From Lysinibacillus sp. ZYM-1 (lineage in GTDB: Bacteria; Bacillota; Bacilli; Bacillales_A; Planococcaceae), in assembly GCF_001308875.1 (NCBI RefSeq), contig NZ_KQ465131.1:1-59628 (forward strand): a DNA stretch of 59,628 nt, given 5' to 3'. Positions 1 to 7,804 of this stretch are shown piece by piece (positions within the stretch are counted from its first letter, which is position 1; each line of letters starts with the position of its first letter). Under the pieces are notes generated by a model. The model saw nothing but the letters and a program-made list of their open reading frames with translations, did not search any database and was not told the DNA's origin. The position numbers and the translations under genes are program-made.

Positions 1-303
1 GACTTCTGTATGGAAACCAAATCCTAAAAACCACCGATACGCCATATTCGTTTCGATTTCTTTGATGGTTTGACGCATGGAGCGAATGCCAAAGACATAT
101 TGAATAAACGTCATTTTAAAGAGAACGACAGGATCAATACTTGGACGTCCATAAGCTGAATAGAAGTTTTCTACTAATGGATATATAAAAGAAAAATCAA
201 TAGCAGCCTCTAGTTTTCGTACTAAATGATCTTCAGGTACCAATTGATCAATCGTTAACATTTCTAATTGTTCACGTTCATTGATTTGATTCTTCGTCAT
301 CAT
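1..303 (-). CDS. IS transposase, N-terminal part (IS1182-like), cut by window edge
   Basis: My translation of the minus strand gives 101 residues starting MMTKNQINEREQLEMLTIDQ and running off the window edge. The stretch around SAYGRPSIDPVVLFKM is typical of the N-terminal DUF772 domain of IS1182/IS5-type DDE transposases, which cut and paste their own element. The start at 303 follows a GAGGTG ribosome binding site eight bases upstream. The catalytic domain would lie outside the window, so intactness cannot be judged. It marks the left part of the window as mobile DNA. The family call rests on motif recognition only. Confidence 0.8.
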   Translation of the reverse strand, partial: MMTKNQINEREQLEMLTIDQLVPEDHLVRKLEAAIDFSFIYPLVENFYSAYGRPSIDPVVLFKMTFIQYVFGIRSMRQTIKEIETNMAYRWFLGFGFHTEV

Positions 304-365
304 GGTTAAACACCTCGAAAATTTACTTTTCATAAACATATGAATATGGAGTTCTTTATGTAGAA

Positions 366-492
366 GTTGATTGGAACGAAGGGCGGCGACTCCTGCGGGA
401 AAAGCTGGAAAGTCGAGATCCTGGACTGAGCGGAGCGAGGGAAGCAGCTCGACCCCGCCCGCGGAAAGCGTCCGCCCGTAGTGGAAATCAAC
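366..492. repeat. GC-rich imperfect palindromic intergenic repeat
   Basis: About 127 bases stand out as GC-rich in AT-rich surroundings. The ends are inverted (GTTGATTGG at 366 and the reverse complement of GGAAATCAAC at 483-492), and GGGCGGCGACTCCTGCGGGA on the left faces CCGCCCGCGGAAAGCGTCCG on the right, giving a long imperfect hairpin. I recall very similar sequences scattered between genes in Bacillus and related genomes. It lies just upstream of the transposase start. Whether it is a MITE-like element, an IS end or an RNA structure cannot be told from one copy. Confidence 0.7.
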
Positions 493-520
493 GGCTTTAC
501 TTTATTTCATTGTAAAAGAA

Positions 521-568
521 AAAAGACTATAGGCAAACTCTCAAATTTTTTGAATTTGTCTACAGTCT
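521..568 (-). terminator. Rho-independent terminator for the P-loop gene
   Basis: The arms at 524-537 and 555-568 pair over about 12 of 14 positions. On the minus strand the hairpin is followed by TTTTTTCTTTT. It lies 74 bases beyond the stop of the minus-strand gene at 642-1139. Confidence 0.6.
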
Positions 569-570
569 GA

Positions 571-599
571 AACCTACTGAATTAATCAGTAGGTTTTTT
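571..599 (+). terminator. Stem-loop with T-tract
   Basis: A perfect 10-bp stem (AACCTACTGA, 571-580, with TCAGTAGGTT, 586-595) with a 5-base loop is followed by T residues on the plus strand. No intact plus-strand gene lies upstream, so it may be part of a mobile element or block transcription coming out of it. Confidence 0.55.
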
Positions 600-641
600 A
601 TTTTCCCATATATACCACGGTATGATGTGTTGAACTCCTTG

Positions 642-1139
642 TTATTCTTTTCCACTAAACTCTAAAATATTTAAACCCTCGGATGCTTCTGGTGCTTCAA
701 AAAATTTAGTAACATGAACAAACGTCGTTTCCGTGTCAAAAGCTGCTCTTTCGGGTTGTTCGTTACGCCTTTGTGCAATTTGTCGTAAGCATTGCTCATT
801 ATTTAAATTAAGGAAAATTAGTTGATGGTTTGCATTGGCCTCAGATGCTATATCCAAAAACCACTTTCGCTGTTTTTGAGTGTTACCTGGAAAATCCATC
901 ACTACATCTGTACCAACACTTAATATGTTTTGGACATGCTTTTTCACCATTGGCTTGAGCTGCGCTGAGAATTTTAGATAGTCTTCAAATGATGTAATCT
1001 GATTGGGATAAAGAGATGAAAGCCATTCATCCTCAGATAACAGTACTGCATGTTTTTCTATAGCCAATTGTTTTGATTTAGTTGATTTTCCTGCTCCCAT
1101 TTTTCCACAGAAAAAGTATAGAGTTCCTAATTTTTTCAT
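642..1139 (-). CDS. P-loop kinase / AAA-family ATPase (zeta-toxin-like fold)
   Basis: A 165-residue cytosolic protein with a clear Walker A motif GKMGAGKST at residues 12-20 near the N terminus, followed by the hhhSEDEW segment (about residues 34-39) that often binds substrate in small-molecule kinases. An Arg-rich segment (RQIAQRRNEQPERAAF, near residue 122) may be the lid. The size fits the AAA_33 / COG0645 group of predicted kinases, which phosphorylate small molecules, nucleotides or, in zeta toxins, UDP-sugars. The substrate is unknown. No antitoxin-like partner is adjacent, so a toxin role is not supported. The gene stands alone, with GGGGGAT as ribosome binding site. Confidence 0.75.
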   Translation of the reverse strand: MKKLGTLYFFCGKMGAGKSTKSKQLAIEKHAVLLSEDEWLSSLYPNQITSFEDYLKFSAQLKPMVKKHVQNILSVGTDVVMDFPGNTQKQRKWFLDIASEANANHQLIFLNLNNEQCLRQIAQRRNEQPERAAFDTETTFVHVTKFFEAPEASEGLNILEFSGKE

Positions 1140-1470
1140 ATTTATATCCCCCGGGCTTATTTTATTGGTTGTTGCCCCACCTTGTAAAACTATAATTTAC
1201 AACCTAAGTTATTAGTAATAGTAACTGCCTTTTTCAAGTATGATTATTCAGTTTTTAAATCTTCCATTGTTTAACCAGTCAATAATTGCATTAGCATCGT
1301 AATTTGGATGAATTCTTTCTCGATTTTTCTAATGCCCAATAAGAGGTTGTCTTTAATGTCACGCATTATTTTAAATAATTAGTACATCACTTATAAATAT
1401 AACTATTTGAGTGATGTACTTTTTTGTTTATCGACCTCCAAAAGCTGTCTGTTGTTGAATGCAATTTTCA
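1140..1470. other. Intergenic stretch with one terminator
   Basis: I see no convincing gene. The only clear element is the hairpin at 1381-1426. Confidence 0.5.
1381..1426 (+). terminator. Stem-loop terminator
   Basis: AGTACATCACT (1381-1391) pairs with AGTGATGTACT (1410-1420) and is followed by TTTTTTGTTT on the plus strand. It lies just beyond the stop of the minus-strand gene at 1471 and may act in both directions. Confidence 0.6.
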
Positions 1471-1807
1471 TCAGTCTAAGTATCTATTCGCTGCTTCTTT
1501 ATGTAAAATCAGAAAATCTCTTAATGACCAAATGAAGAATAGAAATGGTAAACCAGAGATGAATGAAAAACTTAAAAGAAATGAAATCATCCCGTAATCT
1601 CCGCTATCATTTCCCAAAACACCCATTATAAAAGCTACTGGAATAGTCGCGAAAAAAATCAAGAAATTCATCCCACAGGCAAATTTATAATGCTTTAGAG
1701 AAGATTCTTTAGGTTCTTTCTTTTTTCCTGAAAAAGAAATAAAAGATAACTTGATAAAGATAAAAAATTGGTATACATATTTCTGCAAACGTTACGACTA
1801 TTGACAT
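1471..1807 (-). pseudogene. Small membrane protein gene, probably frameshifted
   Basis: The best start is ATG at 1807, with GAGGTG placed six bases upstream. That frame encodes a hydrophobic segment (MSIVVTFAEICIPIFYLYQ...) and stops after 32 codons at 1709. A second frame, open from a TTG at 1788 down to 1471, continues with KEPKESSLKHYKF and two more hydrophobic segments (about 105 residues). A one-base slip in the A-rich run near 1724-1734 would join both into one protein of about 112 residues with three membrane segments. I do not recognise the family. It may be a true pseudogene, a sequencing error, or a protein starting at the TTG. Confidence 0.5.
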
Positions 1808-2283
1808 TTAATTCACCTCTTTTTCAAATAAAAAATAATGTACGAAGTCTAGTGTGTATAGGATAACTTAAATAATGAATTCGCATTATGTATAGTTTTT
1901 AATATAACGCTTCATTTTTACCCTTCCTAAATATAAATATTTAAACCGTATCCCCTTGTTATGGAAATTCATCCATAGAATGTTTGAAATATAAAATATT
2001 AATAATATATTACCTATTGCCTTATTTCATATATATAATTTTTTCCACCACTGCACCGTTAGTAGAATACTTTACCTATCAAATCTTAACAATGTATTGC
2101 CTTATTTTTTATATGAAATTTTTTCCTCTTTCAACTAAGCTGCTCCGTTAGCTATAATTTATTGTATAATCCTTTTTAGATCATAGGTTTTGTAGATTAA
2201 AGACGATAAAAGGCTGTATTATTTTTTTGAACAACTCTTATTAGAGGGGTTTAGAATAAATTATGATTTAGAAGGAGCGAAAG
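1808..2283. other. AT-rich intergenic stretch with a two-copy repeat
   Basis: No gene is visible. The stretch carries the imperfect direct repeat listed at 2013-2126 and the promoter region of the secreted protein gene at 2284. Confidence 0.5.
2013..2126. repeat. Two imperfect copies of an AT-rich unit
   Basis: TATTGCCTTATTTCATATATATAA..TTTTTTCC near 2013 recurs as TATTGCCTTATTTTTTATATGAA..TTTTTTCC near 2094. Each is followed a short way on by CTGC(A/T)CCGTTAG. The same CACTGCTCCGTTAGT string occurs again near 3418-3433, beyond the following gene. Confidence 0.5.
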
Positions 2284-3297
2284 ATGTTTAAAAGATTAAA
2301 TTTTGTTTTAATAGCTTTTGTTACGGCAACTCTTTTGTTTACATCTCATAATACTGCTAGTGCTAACGACACTATTAAAGTATTTGTAAACACTAAAGAA
2401 GTGGTAGTGGATCCAAAACCTACAATAAAAAATGGGCGAACTCTTGTGCCACTACGATTTGTATCTGAATATTTAGGCAATGTTGTAAAATGGGATTCAA
2501 AGAAGAAAATAGTCACTATTATTTACTCTATCGAAAACACTAACTACACTGTTATCTTACCAATTGGTCAAAAAACGGCTACTAAAACTTCAAGTTCTTA
2601 TTTGAATAACCACGGCCCAGAAGATGTAGAGCATATTCAATTAGATGTACCTAGTCAGATTATTAATGGAAGAACTGTAGTCCCTTTAAGATTTTTAGGG
2701 GAATTGCTTGGTATAGATGTCCGTTGGGATTACCAAAACACAGATATATATATTTCTAGTTTAGGCGTGAACTTAATCCCATCTGATTTTGAAAAGGCTG
2801 TTTATAATAAAGAATTGCGTAAGGTGAGGGATTTTGGTAAGCCTACAGTCCATTATGAGAAATTTCTAGCCCTTGATGCTGATCATTTTAATTCTATCGA
2901 CCTTGATTATCTTTTTGCTAGAAAGCCTAGTGTGGACTTATTTGGAGCTCCAGTAGCTTTCCGTGATGGCGTCAATGAAATTATAATATCAGGGCCCATT
3001 AAAACAAATTATCTAAATATGATGATATATAAAGGAAAGGATCTACCCATATTAAGCTATTCAAATGTTACAGCCGAGAGTACTGCTACTATTAAAGAAG
3101 GCATGACTTATGATGAAGTAATCAAAATATTGGGTGGTCCTGGAGTATTATCAGGTAAAGGTACTCTTCGAGAGGAGTACAAATGGGTATCATCCGTAGA
3201 GAAGGGTGAAGCATATATCACATTTGTTAAAAGGGACAATTCTCTTTATGTCACGCCATCTCCATATAGATCGTATACTTGGGAAAAAATTTATTGA
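2284..3297 (+). CDS. Secreted protein with two copper-amine-oxidase N-terminal (stalk) domains
   Basis: The 337-residue product has a signal peptide (residues 1-27, cut after TASA). Two copies of the stalk domain PF07833 follow, each with the signature NGRTLVPLRF or NGRTVVPLRF and a WD-containing beta strand (about residues 31-80 and 118-160). In Bacillales this domain usually anchors or presents exported proteins and has no oxidase activity of its own. The C-terminal 65 residues (EGMTYDEVIKILGGPG... then YITFVKRDNSLYV) resemble the BLIP/SmpA-like fold. The ribosome binding site AAGGAGCGAAAG is well placed. It is a lone gene, and its cell-surface role is unknown. Confidence 0.8.
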   Translation: MFKRLNFVLIAFVTATLLFTSHNTASANDTIKVFVNTKEVVVDPKPTIKNGRTLVPLRFVSEYLGNVVKWDSKKKIVTIIYSIENTNYTVILPIGQKTATKTSSSYLNNHGPEDVEHIQLDVPSQIINGRTVVPLRFLGELLGIDVRWDYQNTDIYISSLGVNLIPSDFEKAVYNKELRKVRDFGKPTVHYEKFLALDADHFNSIDLDYLFARKPSVDLFGAPVAFRDGVNEIIISGPIKTNYLNMMIYKGKDLPILSYSNVTAESTATIKEGMTYDEVIKILGGPGVLSGKGTLREEYKWVSSVEKGEAYITFVKRDNSLYVTPSPYRSYTWEKIY

Positions 3298-3334
3298 GAT
3301 TGACAATTAATTGAGCTTCCTCTAAAACAAAAAA

Positions 3335-3372
3335 AGAGTCGACTCTTTTCATTTGCGGTCGACTCTCACTTT
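3335..3372 (+). terminator. Terminator-like hairpin after the secreted protein gene
   Basis: AGAGTCGAC (3335-3343) pairs with GTCGACTCT (3358-3366). A weak CACTTTATT tail follows. It lies 38 bases after the stop codon. Confidence 0.55.
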
Positions 3373-4187
3373 ATTATGCAAACTTGCAAAGGCCTATCTG
3401 GCTTGCTTTTATTTGCTCCACTGCTCCGTTAGTTTAAGTGAGAAACTTCACAATCTTCCTCTAGAATTCAACAAAAATATCCAATTTTATTGAGAACGTT
3501 CCTCAACAATCTGGCCCGATTGTCGAAAAAAAAGCTTGCATATCATGATTTTTCAGATAAACTTTATTATTTATGATCAATCTTTGTTTTAAATGATCAA
3601 ACTCTTTTATAAAACTACAGTCTGAACCCAAATCTGAGACACGCATCCTTATTTGTAACGCATTTCCAATTTGTCATTAAATGCTAGTACATGTTCTCCC
3701 CTAGATACTCAAGTGTATGTTCAAGCGATTATTATTCCATTTAACTCGAATTTGGTTTCTGAAACCCCCATGGATATCTCCTGCATCGTATAATGTTTGA
3801 ACGTCTTTTTAAAATCTATTTTATGTCAGCAAAATATTTCCTGCCAATCATATTTATTCCATCGGGATTAACTATTTCTCAGTTAGTTCATTACGCTGGA
3901 AAGGAAAATTATCGATCATATCTAAACTTTTTTGTATAGTTGGGGCGGATATTAAACTATATTAAAATGATCATGGACAGACCTGTGTATTCAAATCCTA
4001 GTGGTAAAAAGGTGTAATGTTTTTCATAGAACGCTACAACACTATTGATTCCATAATTTATAATATGCCTTATTGTAAGGTCTTTTAAATCAATAAAGTA
4101 ACCCAATAAATCTGGAATCACTATTTAACGAATTTATCTAAAATCTGTTGCTATTCCATTAACTCTTAGATAGAAAATTGTATGTAG
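3371..4187. other. Long stretch without a recognisable gene
   Basis: About 800 bases with many stops in all frames. It contains a short hairpin repeat at 3498-3526 and a CTGCTCCGTTAG string near 3420. I recognise no protein remnant. It is probably decayed intergenic DNA. Confidence 0.5.
3498..3526. repeat. Short hairpin repeat, copy 1
   Basis: GTTCCTCAACAATCTGGCCC then GATTGTCGA forms a small hairpin (CAACAATC / GATTGTCG, one mismatch). A near-identical copy lies at 5295-5323. The two copies differ at three or four positions over 29 bases. Confidence 0.6.
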
Positions 4188-4709
4188 TTATACCAGTCCT
4201 TGAGTGTTTGTTTCAATGTATAACCAAAAATCATTATATTCTTTGTCGGAAATATAGCCATTGAGCGATAATGCCTCAAACTTAACGTCTCTCCAATTAC
4301 TATATATTTGTAATTCATTATATCCATTTTTCAAATAGAAATTTTTGCGTTTAATTCTCTCTATATTGTTGTGAGCATTTTCATCTTCCACTTCAATGTC
4401 TAATAAAATACGTTTATCTGGATACCTTAAGGCTATCTCTTTAAGCACTATAGAACCATATCCTTTTCCCCTCAATGCATCCTCGATAGCTAGATATATT
4501 GTGTAGCAAATATCTAGGTGTATTAGCGTACAAGCAAACCCACAAAAATGATTCTTGTCATAGAATGCAAGTACCTCTATCATACCTGTCTTATCAAAAA
4601 ATATGATATCAATATTCCTTTGTTCCTTGACAGGGAATGAATTTTTATAAAGCTCAATTACATGGTGTAGATCTTTTGATTCTTTCGATATAACTTTTGT
4701 TTCAAACAT
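4188..4709 (-). CDS. GNAT-family N-acetyltransferase
   Basis: The 173-residue product has the acetyl-CoA-binding motif A as LAIEDALRGKGYGSIVLKEI, with the R-G-K-G-Y-G loop at residues 80-85, preceded by a typical GNAT beta strand. It is predicted to move an acetyl group from acetyl-CoA onto an amine of an unknown small molecule or protein. The C-terminal 45 residues are less typical. A GGAGG ribosome binding site precedes the ATG by about ten bases. It is a single gene with no informative neighbours. Confidence 0.8.
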   Translation of the reverse strand: MFETKVISKESKDLHHVIELYKNSFPVKEQRNIDIIFFDKTGMIEVLAFYDKNHFCGFACTLIHLDICYTIYLAIEDALRGKGYGSIVLKEIALRYPDKRILLDIEVEDENAHNNIERIKRKNFYLKNGYNELQIYSNWRDVKFEALSLNGYISDKEYNDFWLYIETNTQGLV

Positions 4710-4871
4710 TGTTTAACTTCCTCCATATTACAAACATTGTTGATATTCTCTTTGAATTAAATGGAGTGGTCAGGAAACTGACACTAAACCCTCTAATCAA
4801 TCTTAAGCTATTAGCTAATTATGAATTTACCGAATATCACAGTTTATATTGCTGTTAGTATGTATAATAAA

Positions 4872-5099
4872 CTAACTATCCATTAGTTCTACGAGTCCGA
4901 TAATGTTCTTTTCATCTACAACAATAAATCGTCTCTCACTTTGATTATGGATATGTTTTTCAAATAAATCTTGTAGCTCTACAAAAGATTCATAAGGTTC
5001 TTCAAACCAATATGACATGATCTTAGAATCATTGTTTAATTTATAAACATATTTTAAAACTTCCCTCTCTAAGGGTCTTAAATTTAGATTATCTAACAC
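4872..5099 (-). pseudogene. speG: speG-like spermidine/diamine acetyltransferase, N-terminal fragment
   Basis: The 75 residues (NLRPLEREVLKYVYKLNND, SIMSYWFEEPYESFVELQDL-like core, QSERRFIVVDEKNIIGLVEL) match the N-terminal half of SpeG/BltD polyamine acetyltransferases, which are usually about 170 residues long. The acetyl-CoA-binding half is missing: the frame stops after VELMDS, and downstream DNA shows only a short possible remnant with stops. A GTG at 5099 with AAAGGTG is the only start. Such a fragment cannot be catalytically active. The symbol rests on recognising the family pattern. Confidence 0.65.
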
Positions 5100-5294
5100 C
5101 TTTATTCTATCCTAATAATAGATTTCATAAAAATCTTATGCTCTATAGTAACTATATAGTCAAGTAATTATATCTTGTAAGTGGCAAATACAAGCGCACT
5201 TAATCTCAATGAGGACAACATACGATTAGAGATTTCTGCGCTCTATCGTGGGTTACCTTTGTTGCGGAGTACTAGTCTACTACGCAATACAAGA

Positions 5295-5323
5295 GTTCCT
5301 CAACAACCTGGCCCGATTGTTGA
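5295..5323. repeat. Short hairpin repeat, copy 2
   Basis: GTTCCTCAACAACCTGGCCC then GATTGTTGA is a second copy of the hairpin at 3498-3526, in the same orientation. Confidence 0.6.
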
Positions 5324-5482
5324 ACATAGTTAAACAATATTCGCCTTCCTATTACCCGAAATAAGGGAAAAAGTAATATGAATATGAATTCTGACTTTCC
5401 TTCCCTTTGAAACTTGTACTAGCCTAGCGAATAATCTCAAATCAATCTCTTTTTTTCTCGCTCACCCCTGTCACATAAGAAA

Positions 5483-5529
5483 AACACCTTACGTTGATTT
5501 TTGTTATTCAACGTAAGGTGTTCTTATTT
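5483..5529. terminator. Strong stem-loop terminator
   Basis: A perfect 15-bp stem, AACACCTTACGTTGA (5483-5497) with TCAACGTAAGGTGTT (5508-5522), is flanked by A-runs and TCTTATTT. It could end the minus-strand nitroreductase unit (stop at 5623) or act in both directions. Confidence 0.7.
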
Positions 5530-5622
5530 GTCTCATATTTTAAGTCAGTCCAAAAAGATCGGTTATGGACAGTCGTTTTAAATTGAACTACTTTTTATAC
5601 TAGTACAAAAATAAGTCTAAAA

Positions 5623-6249
5623 TTATTTATTGAATCTTACTAGGCGATCAATTGGAAGACGTGAAGAACCATAGGCTGGTGCTGCTGCTTCACCAATTGC
5701 TAATAATAATATAGGTATTTCATTTGCAGGTAATTCCATGTACTCAGCAAACTTAGTTTTATCAAAACCACCCATCGGAACTGTATCATAACCCATTTCT
5801 TTCGCCAATAACATTATTTGCATAGACACTAACCCAGCATCAAAATGTACTATGTTTTCTAATGTTTTTGCAGAAGCTGAACCATACATTGCTAATGCGT
5901 CTTGGGCAAGCTTTTTGGCAATTTCTTCTGGCATATAACCTAGCTCCACATTTTTTGCATAGATCTCCTCAGCGTTTATATACATCTCAATATCTCCAAT
6001 GACAGCGATAATGGCAGAGGCTGTTTCTATTTGCTCTTGATTAAATGAAAAGAAATTAATATTCTTTTGAATTTCCTTATCATCAATGACGATAAATCGC
6101 CATGGTTGCATATTACTCGAAGAAGGAGCTGAAATAGCATCTTGTAGTAGCTGTCCTATTGTTTCACGAGATATTTTAGTTTTAGCATTGTATTTACGAA
6201 CCGATTTACGCGCCTGCATAATCTGTTTTACTGGTGTAGTTGATGACAT
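5623..6249 (-). CDS. Nitroreductase-family FMN oxidoreductase
   Basis: The 208-residue product carries the nitroreductase signature: ARKSVRKYN near the N terminus (FMN phosphate contact), SAPSSSNMQPWRFIVI (residues 40-55), and MGYDTVPMGGFD near residue 155. The family uses NAD(P)H and FMN to reduce nitro compounds, quinones or flavins in the cytosol. Length is normal for the YodC/YdgI-like group. It lies 27 bases downstream of ohr on the same strand, so the two are probably co-transcribed and under OhrR control, which fits a peroxide or nitro-stress role. The natural substrate is unknown. Confidence 0.85.
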   Translation of the reverse strand: MSSTTPVKQIMQARKSVRKYNAKTKISRETIGQLLQDAISAPSSSNMQPWRFIVIDDKEIQKNINFFSFNQEQIETASAIIAVIGDIEMYINAEEIYAKNVELGYMPEEIAKKLAQDALAMYGSASAKTLENIVHFDAGLVSMQIMLLAKEMGYDTVPMGGFDKTKFAEYMELPANEIPILLLAIGEAAAPAYGSSRLPIDRLVRFNK

Positions 6250-6276
6250 GTAATCTCCCTCTTTTTCGAAAAAAAT

Positions 6277-6684
6277 TTAAACTGCTTTAATTGTTACATT
6301 GATATTTCCCATTGTTGCTTTTGAATATGGACAAACAGTATGAGTTAACTCTAATAATTCCTGTGCTTCTTCCAATGCTAATCCTTCAATATGTCCTTCG
6401 ATAACAACAGCAAGCACATAGTCAAAAGCAGCTTGTTCCATTAATTTAACTGTTACTTTAATCGTTGATTCGTTTTTAAGCTTTTTTTGGCGTTTAATTA
6501 AATCTAATGCACTATTAAAGCAGGCACTATAACCTGCAGCAAATAATTGTTCTGGGTTTGTAACATTGTCTAATTTTGAGCCGGGTGGTGCAATTTTTAA
6601 AGATAGTGATTGATCCTCTGCATATGATGTGCCACTACGCCCACCATTATTAATCATTGTAGTTGAGTATAATTCTTTCATCAT
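6277..6684 (-). CDS. ohr: Organic hydroperoxide resistance protein Ohr
   Basis: An OsmC-fold thiol peroxidase that reduces organic hydroperoxides. Both catalytic cysteines are present, in AGYSACFNSAL (C54, counting from MKEL) and THTVCPYSKA (C117). Length (about 135 residues) is normal. An in-frame ATG at 6696 exists, but GGGG lies just before the ATG-ATG at 6684/6681, so the later start is preferred. The gene is divergent from an ohrR-like regulator across a region with two OhrR-type operators, the classic ohr arrangement. A nitroreductase follows in the same unit. Confidence 0.93.
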   Translation of the reverse strand: MMKELYSTTMINNGGRSGTSYAEDQSLSLKIAPPGSKLDNVTNPEQLFAAGYSACFNSALDLIKRQKKLKNESTIKVTVKLMEQAAFDYVLAVVIEGHIEGLALEEAQELLELTHTVCPYSKATMGNINVTIKAV

Positions 6685-6711
6685 CGAAAACCCCATATCT
6701 ATATTAGTATT

Positions 6712-6731
6712 TTAAATTGTGCACAATTTAA
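6712..6731. promoter_or_regulatory. OhrR operator 1 (perfect palindrome)
   Basis: TTAAATTGTGCACAATTTAA is a perfect 20-bp palindrome. It lies 28 bases upstream of the ohr start and matches the TACAATT/AATTGTA style of OhrR sites in Bacillus. It would overlap the ohr promoter. Confidence 0.8.
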
Positions 6732-6741
6732 TTTTTACAAA

Positions 6742-6761
6742 TTGAATTGTACACAATTTAA
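6742..6761. promoter_or_regulatory. OhrR operator 2 (near-perfect palindrome)
   Basis: TTGAATTGTACACAATTTAA is a second copy, with one mismatch between arms, centred 30 bases from operator 1. It lies just upstream of the ohrR promoter, which suggests autoregulation. Confidence 0.75.
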
Positions 6762-6767
6762 TTGCGT

Positions 6768-6796
6768 TTGACAAGTAGGAACTTTATTTTTAATAT
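6768..6796 (+). promoter_or_regulatory. Sigma-A-type promoter for ohrR
   Basis: TTGACA (6768-6773), a 17-base spacer and TAATAT (6791-6796) lie 36 bases before the ohrR start. Confidence 0.6.
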
Positions 6797-6831
6797 AAAT
6801 GTTAGTAGAAGAACTTTAAGAGGGGATTTTT

Positions 6832-7269
6832 ATGCCTAATCATTTAGATAATCAACTATGCTTTCTTTTGTATGCAACATCAAAAGAAATCATTAGACAT
6901 TACACATTATTATTGAAGCCATATGATTTAACTTATACAGGTTATATCACCCTATTAGCTTTAGAAGAAAACGAACAAATAACCGTGAAAGAATTAGGTC
7001 AACGTTTATTTTTAGATTCAGGTACATTAACACCGTTACTAAAAAAATTAGAGACAAAAGGTTATATTTGTCGTGAGCGTTCCAAGGATGACGAGCGGCA
7101 AATGCAAATATATTTAACAAAGGAAGGCAATAATGTTCGTCGTAAGTTGCCTGAAGTATCTCGTCAAGTAATGAAACAATCGAATATCTCAGAGCAGCAA
7201 TTTATACAACTGAAAAACGTTCTTCAAGATATCATTCACAACAATTGGATAATTAAAGATAAAAATTAG
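6832..7269 (+). CDS. ohrR: MarR-family peroxide-sensing repressor OhrR
   Basis: A 145-residue winged-helix protein. The N-terminal segment DNQLCFLLYATSKEI holds the single reactive cysteine (C10), equivalent to Cys15 of Bacillus subtilis OhrR. The DNA-binding helix and wing follow (VKELGQRLFLDSGTLTPLLKKLE, then RSKDDERQMQIYLT). Oxidation of the cysteine by organic peroxides releases the repressor from DNA. The divergent ohr gene and the paired palindromes between them make the assignment firm. A strong terminator follows at 7426-7469. Confidence 0.92.
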   Translation: MPNHLDNQLCFLLYATSKEIIRHYTLLLKPYDLTYTGYITLLALEENEQITVKELGQRLFLDSGTLTPLLKKLETKGYICRERSKDDERQMQIYLTKEGNNVRRKLPEVSRQVMKQSNISEQQFIQLKNVLQDIIHNNWIIKDKN

Positions 7270-7425
7270 GACCTCTCTATTTAATAGTATTTTGGGAAAG
7301 AATACAGGATACTATACAACATTTAAAACATGACATTTACCTATACATGTTTGGATGTCAATTTCCTTGACTTTAACAAGGACGTCGTGATGCCATATTC
7401 CTTTGCTTTGAAAAAAATAGAATTA

Positions 7426-7469
7426 AGAGCTACTTCAAAGATCGATATCCTTGAAGTAGCTCTTTTTTA
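7426..7469 (+). terminator. Terminator downstream of ohrR
   Basis: AGAGCTACTTCAA (7426-7438) pairs with TTGAAGTAGCTCT (7451-7463), followed by a run of T. Confidence 0.7.
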
Positions 7470-7676
7470 TACTTTCTATATTTAAATGTCTCCCCAAAGG
7501 TCTATAACTCGTCCCTTTATCCCTCCTTTCGCTTTTAAACTATGTCTTCTACTTTGTACTGGACGATTATCAACATCAGTGCAATGTTGGCTGCTAACAT
7601 TGAGGAGCAGGAGCAATCGAATGTAATAGCCGCACGATTGGCTTATTCAATATATTTTTTATTATCATTTCACATC

Positions 7677-7716
7677 AATAAAAGCCCTTTCTACATAACT
7701 GTAGAGAGGGCTTTTT
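7677..7716 (-). terminator. Terminator for the nitronate monooxygenase unit
   Basis: AAAGCCCTTTCTAC (7681-7694) pairs with GTAGAGAGGGCTTT (7701-7714). On the minus strand it continues with TATTGATG, and on the plus strand with TTAATG. Its position after the minus-strand stop at 7805 suggests it ends that unit. Confidence 0.6.
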
Positions 7717-7804
7717 AATGAATGAGTAACATATGATTAGTCTGCAAGTTAGGAGAAGTATTTAGTTATCTTTTATAATAAAAATTCACCTATTAGAAAT
7801 CTAA

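Larger units (their letters stand above)
5100..5622. other. Intergenic stretch with hairpin repeat and terminator
   Basis: No gene is seen. It contains the hairpin repeat copy at 5295-5323 and a strong terminator at 5483-5529. Confidence 0.5.
7270..7804. other. Intergenic stretch with two terminators
   Basis: No gene is seen. Near 7570-7650 there is an uncharacterised stretch with the inverted pair CAATCG / CGATTG (7615-7639). Terminators lie at both sides of the gap. Confidence 0.5.

Noticed and set aside
642..1139. Zeta-type toxin
   Set aside because: The P-loop kinase fold fits, but there is no adjacent epsilon-like antitoxin, so a toxin-antitoxin call is not supported.
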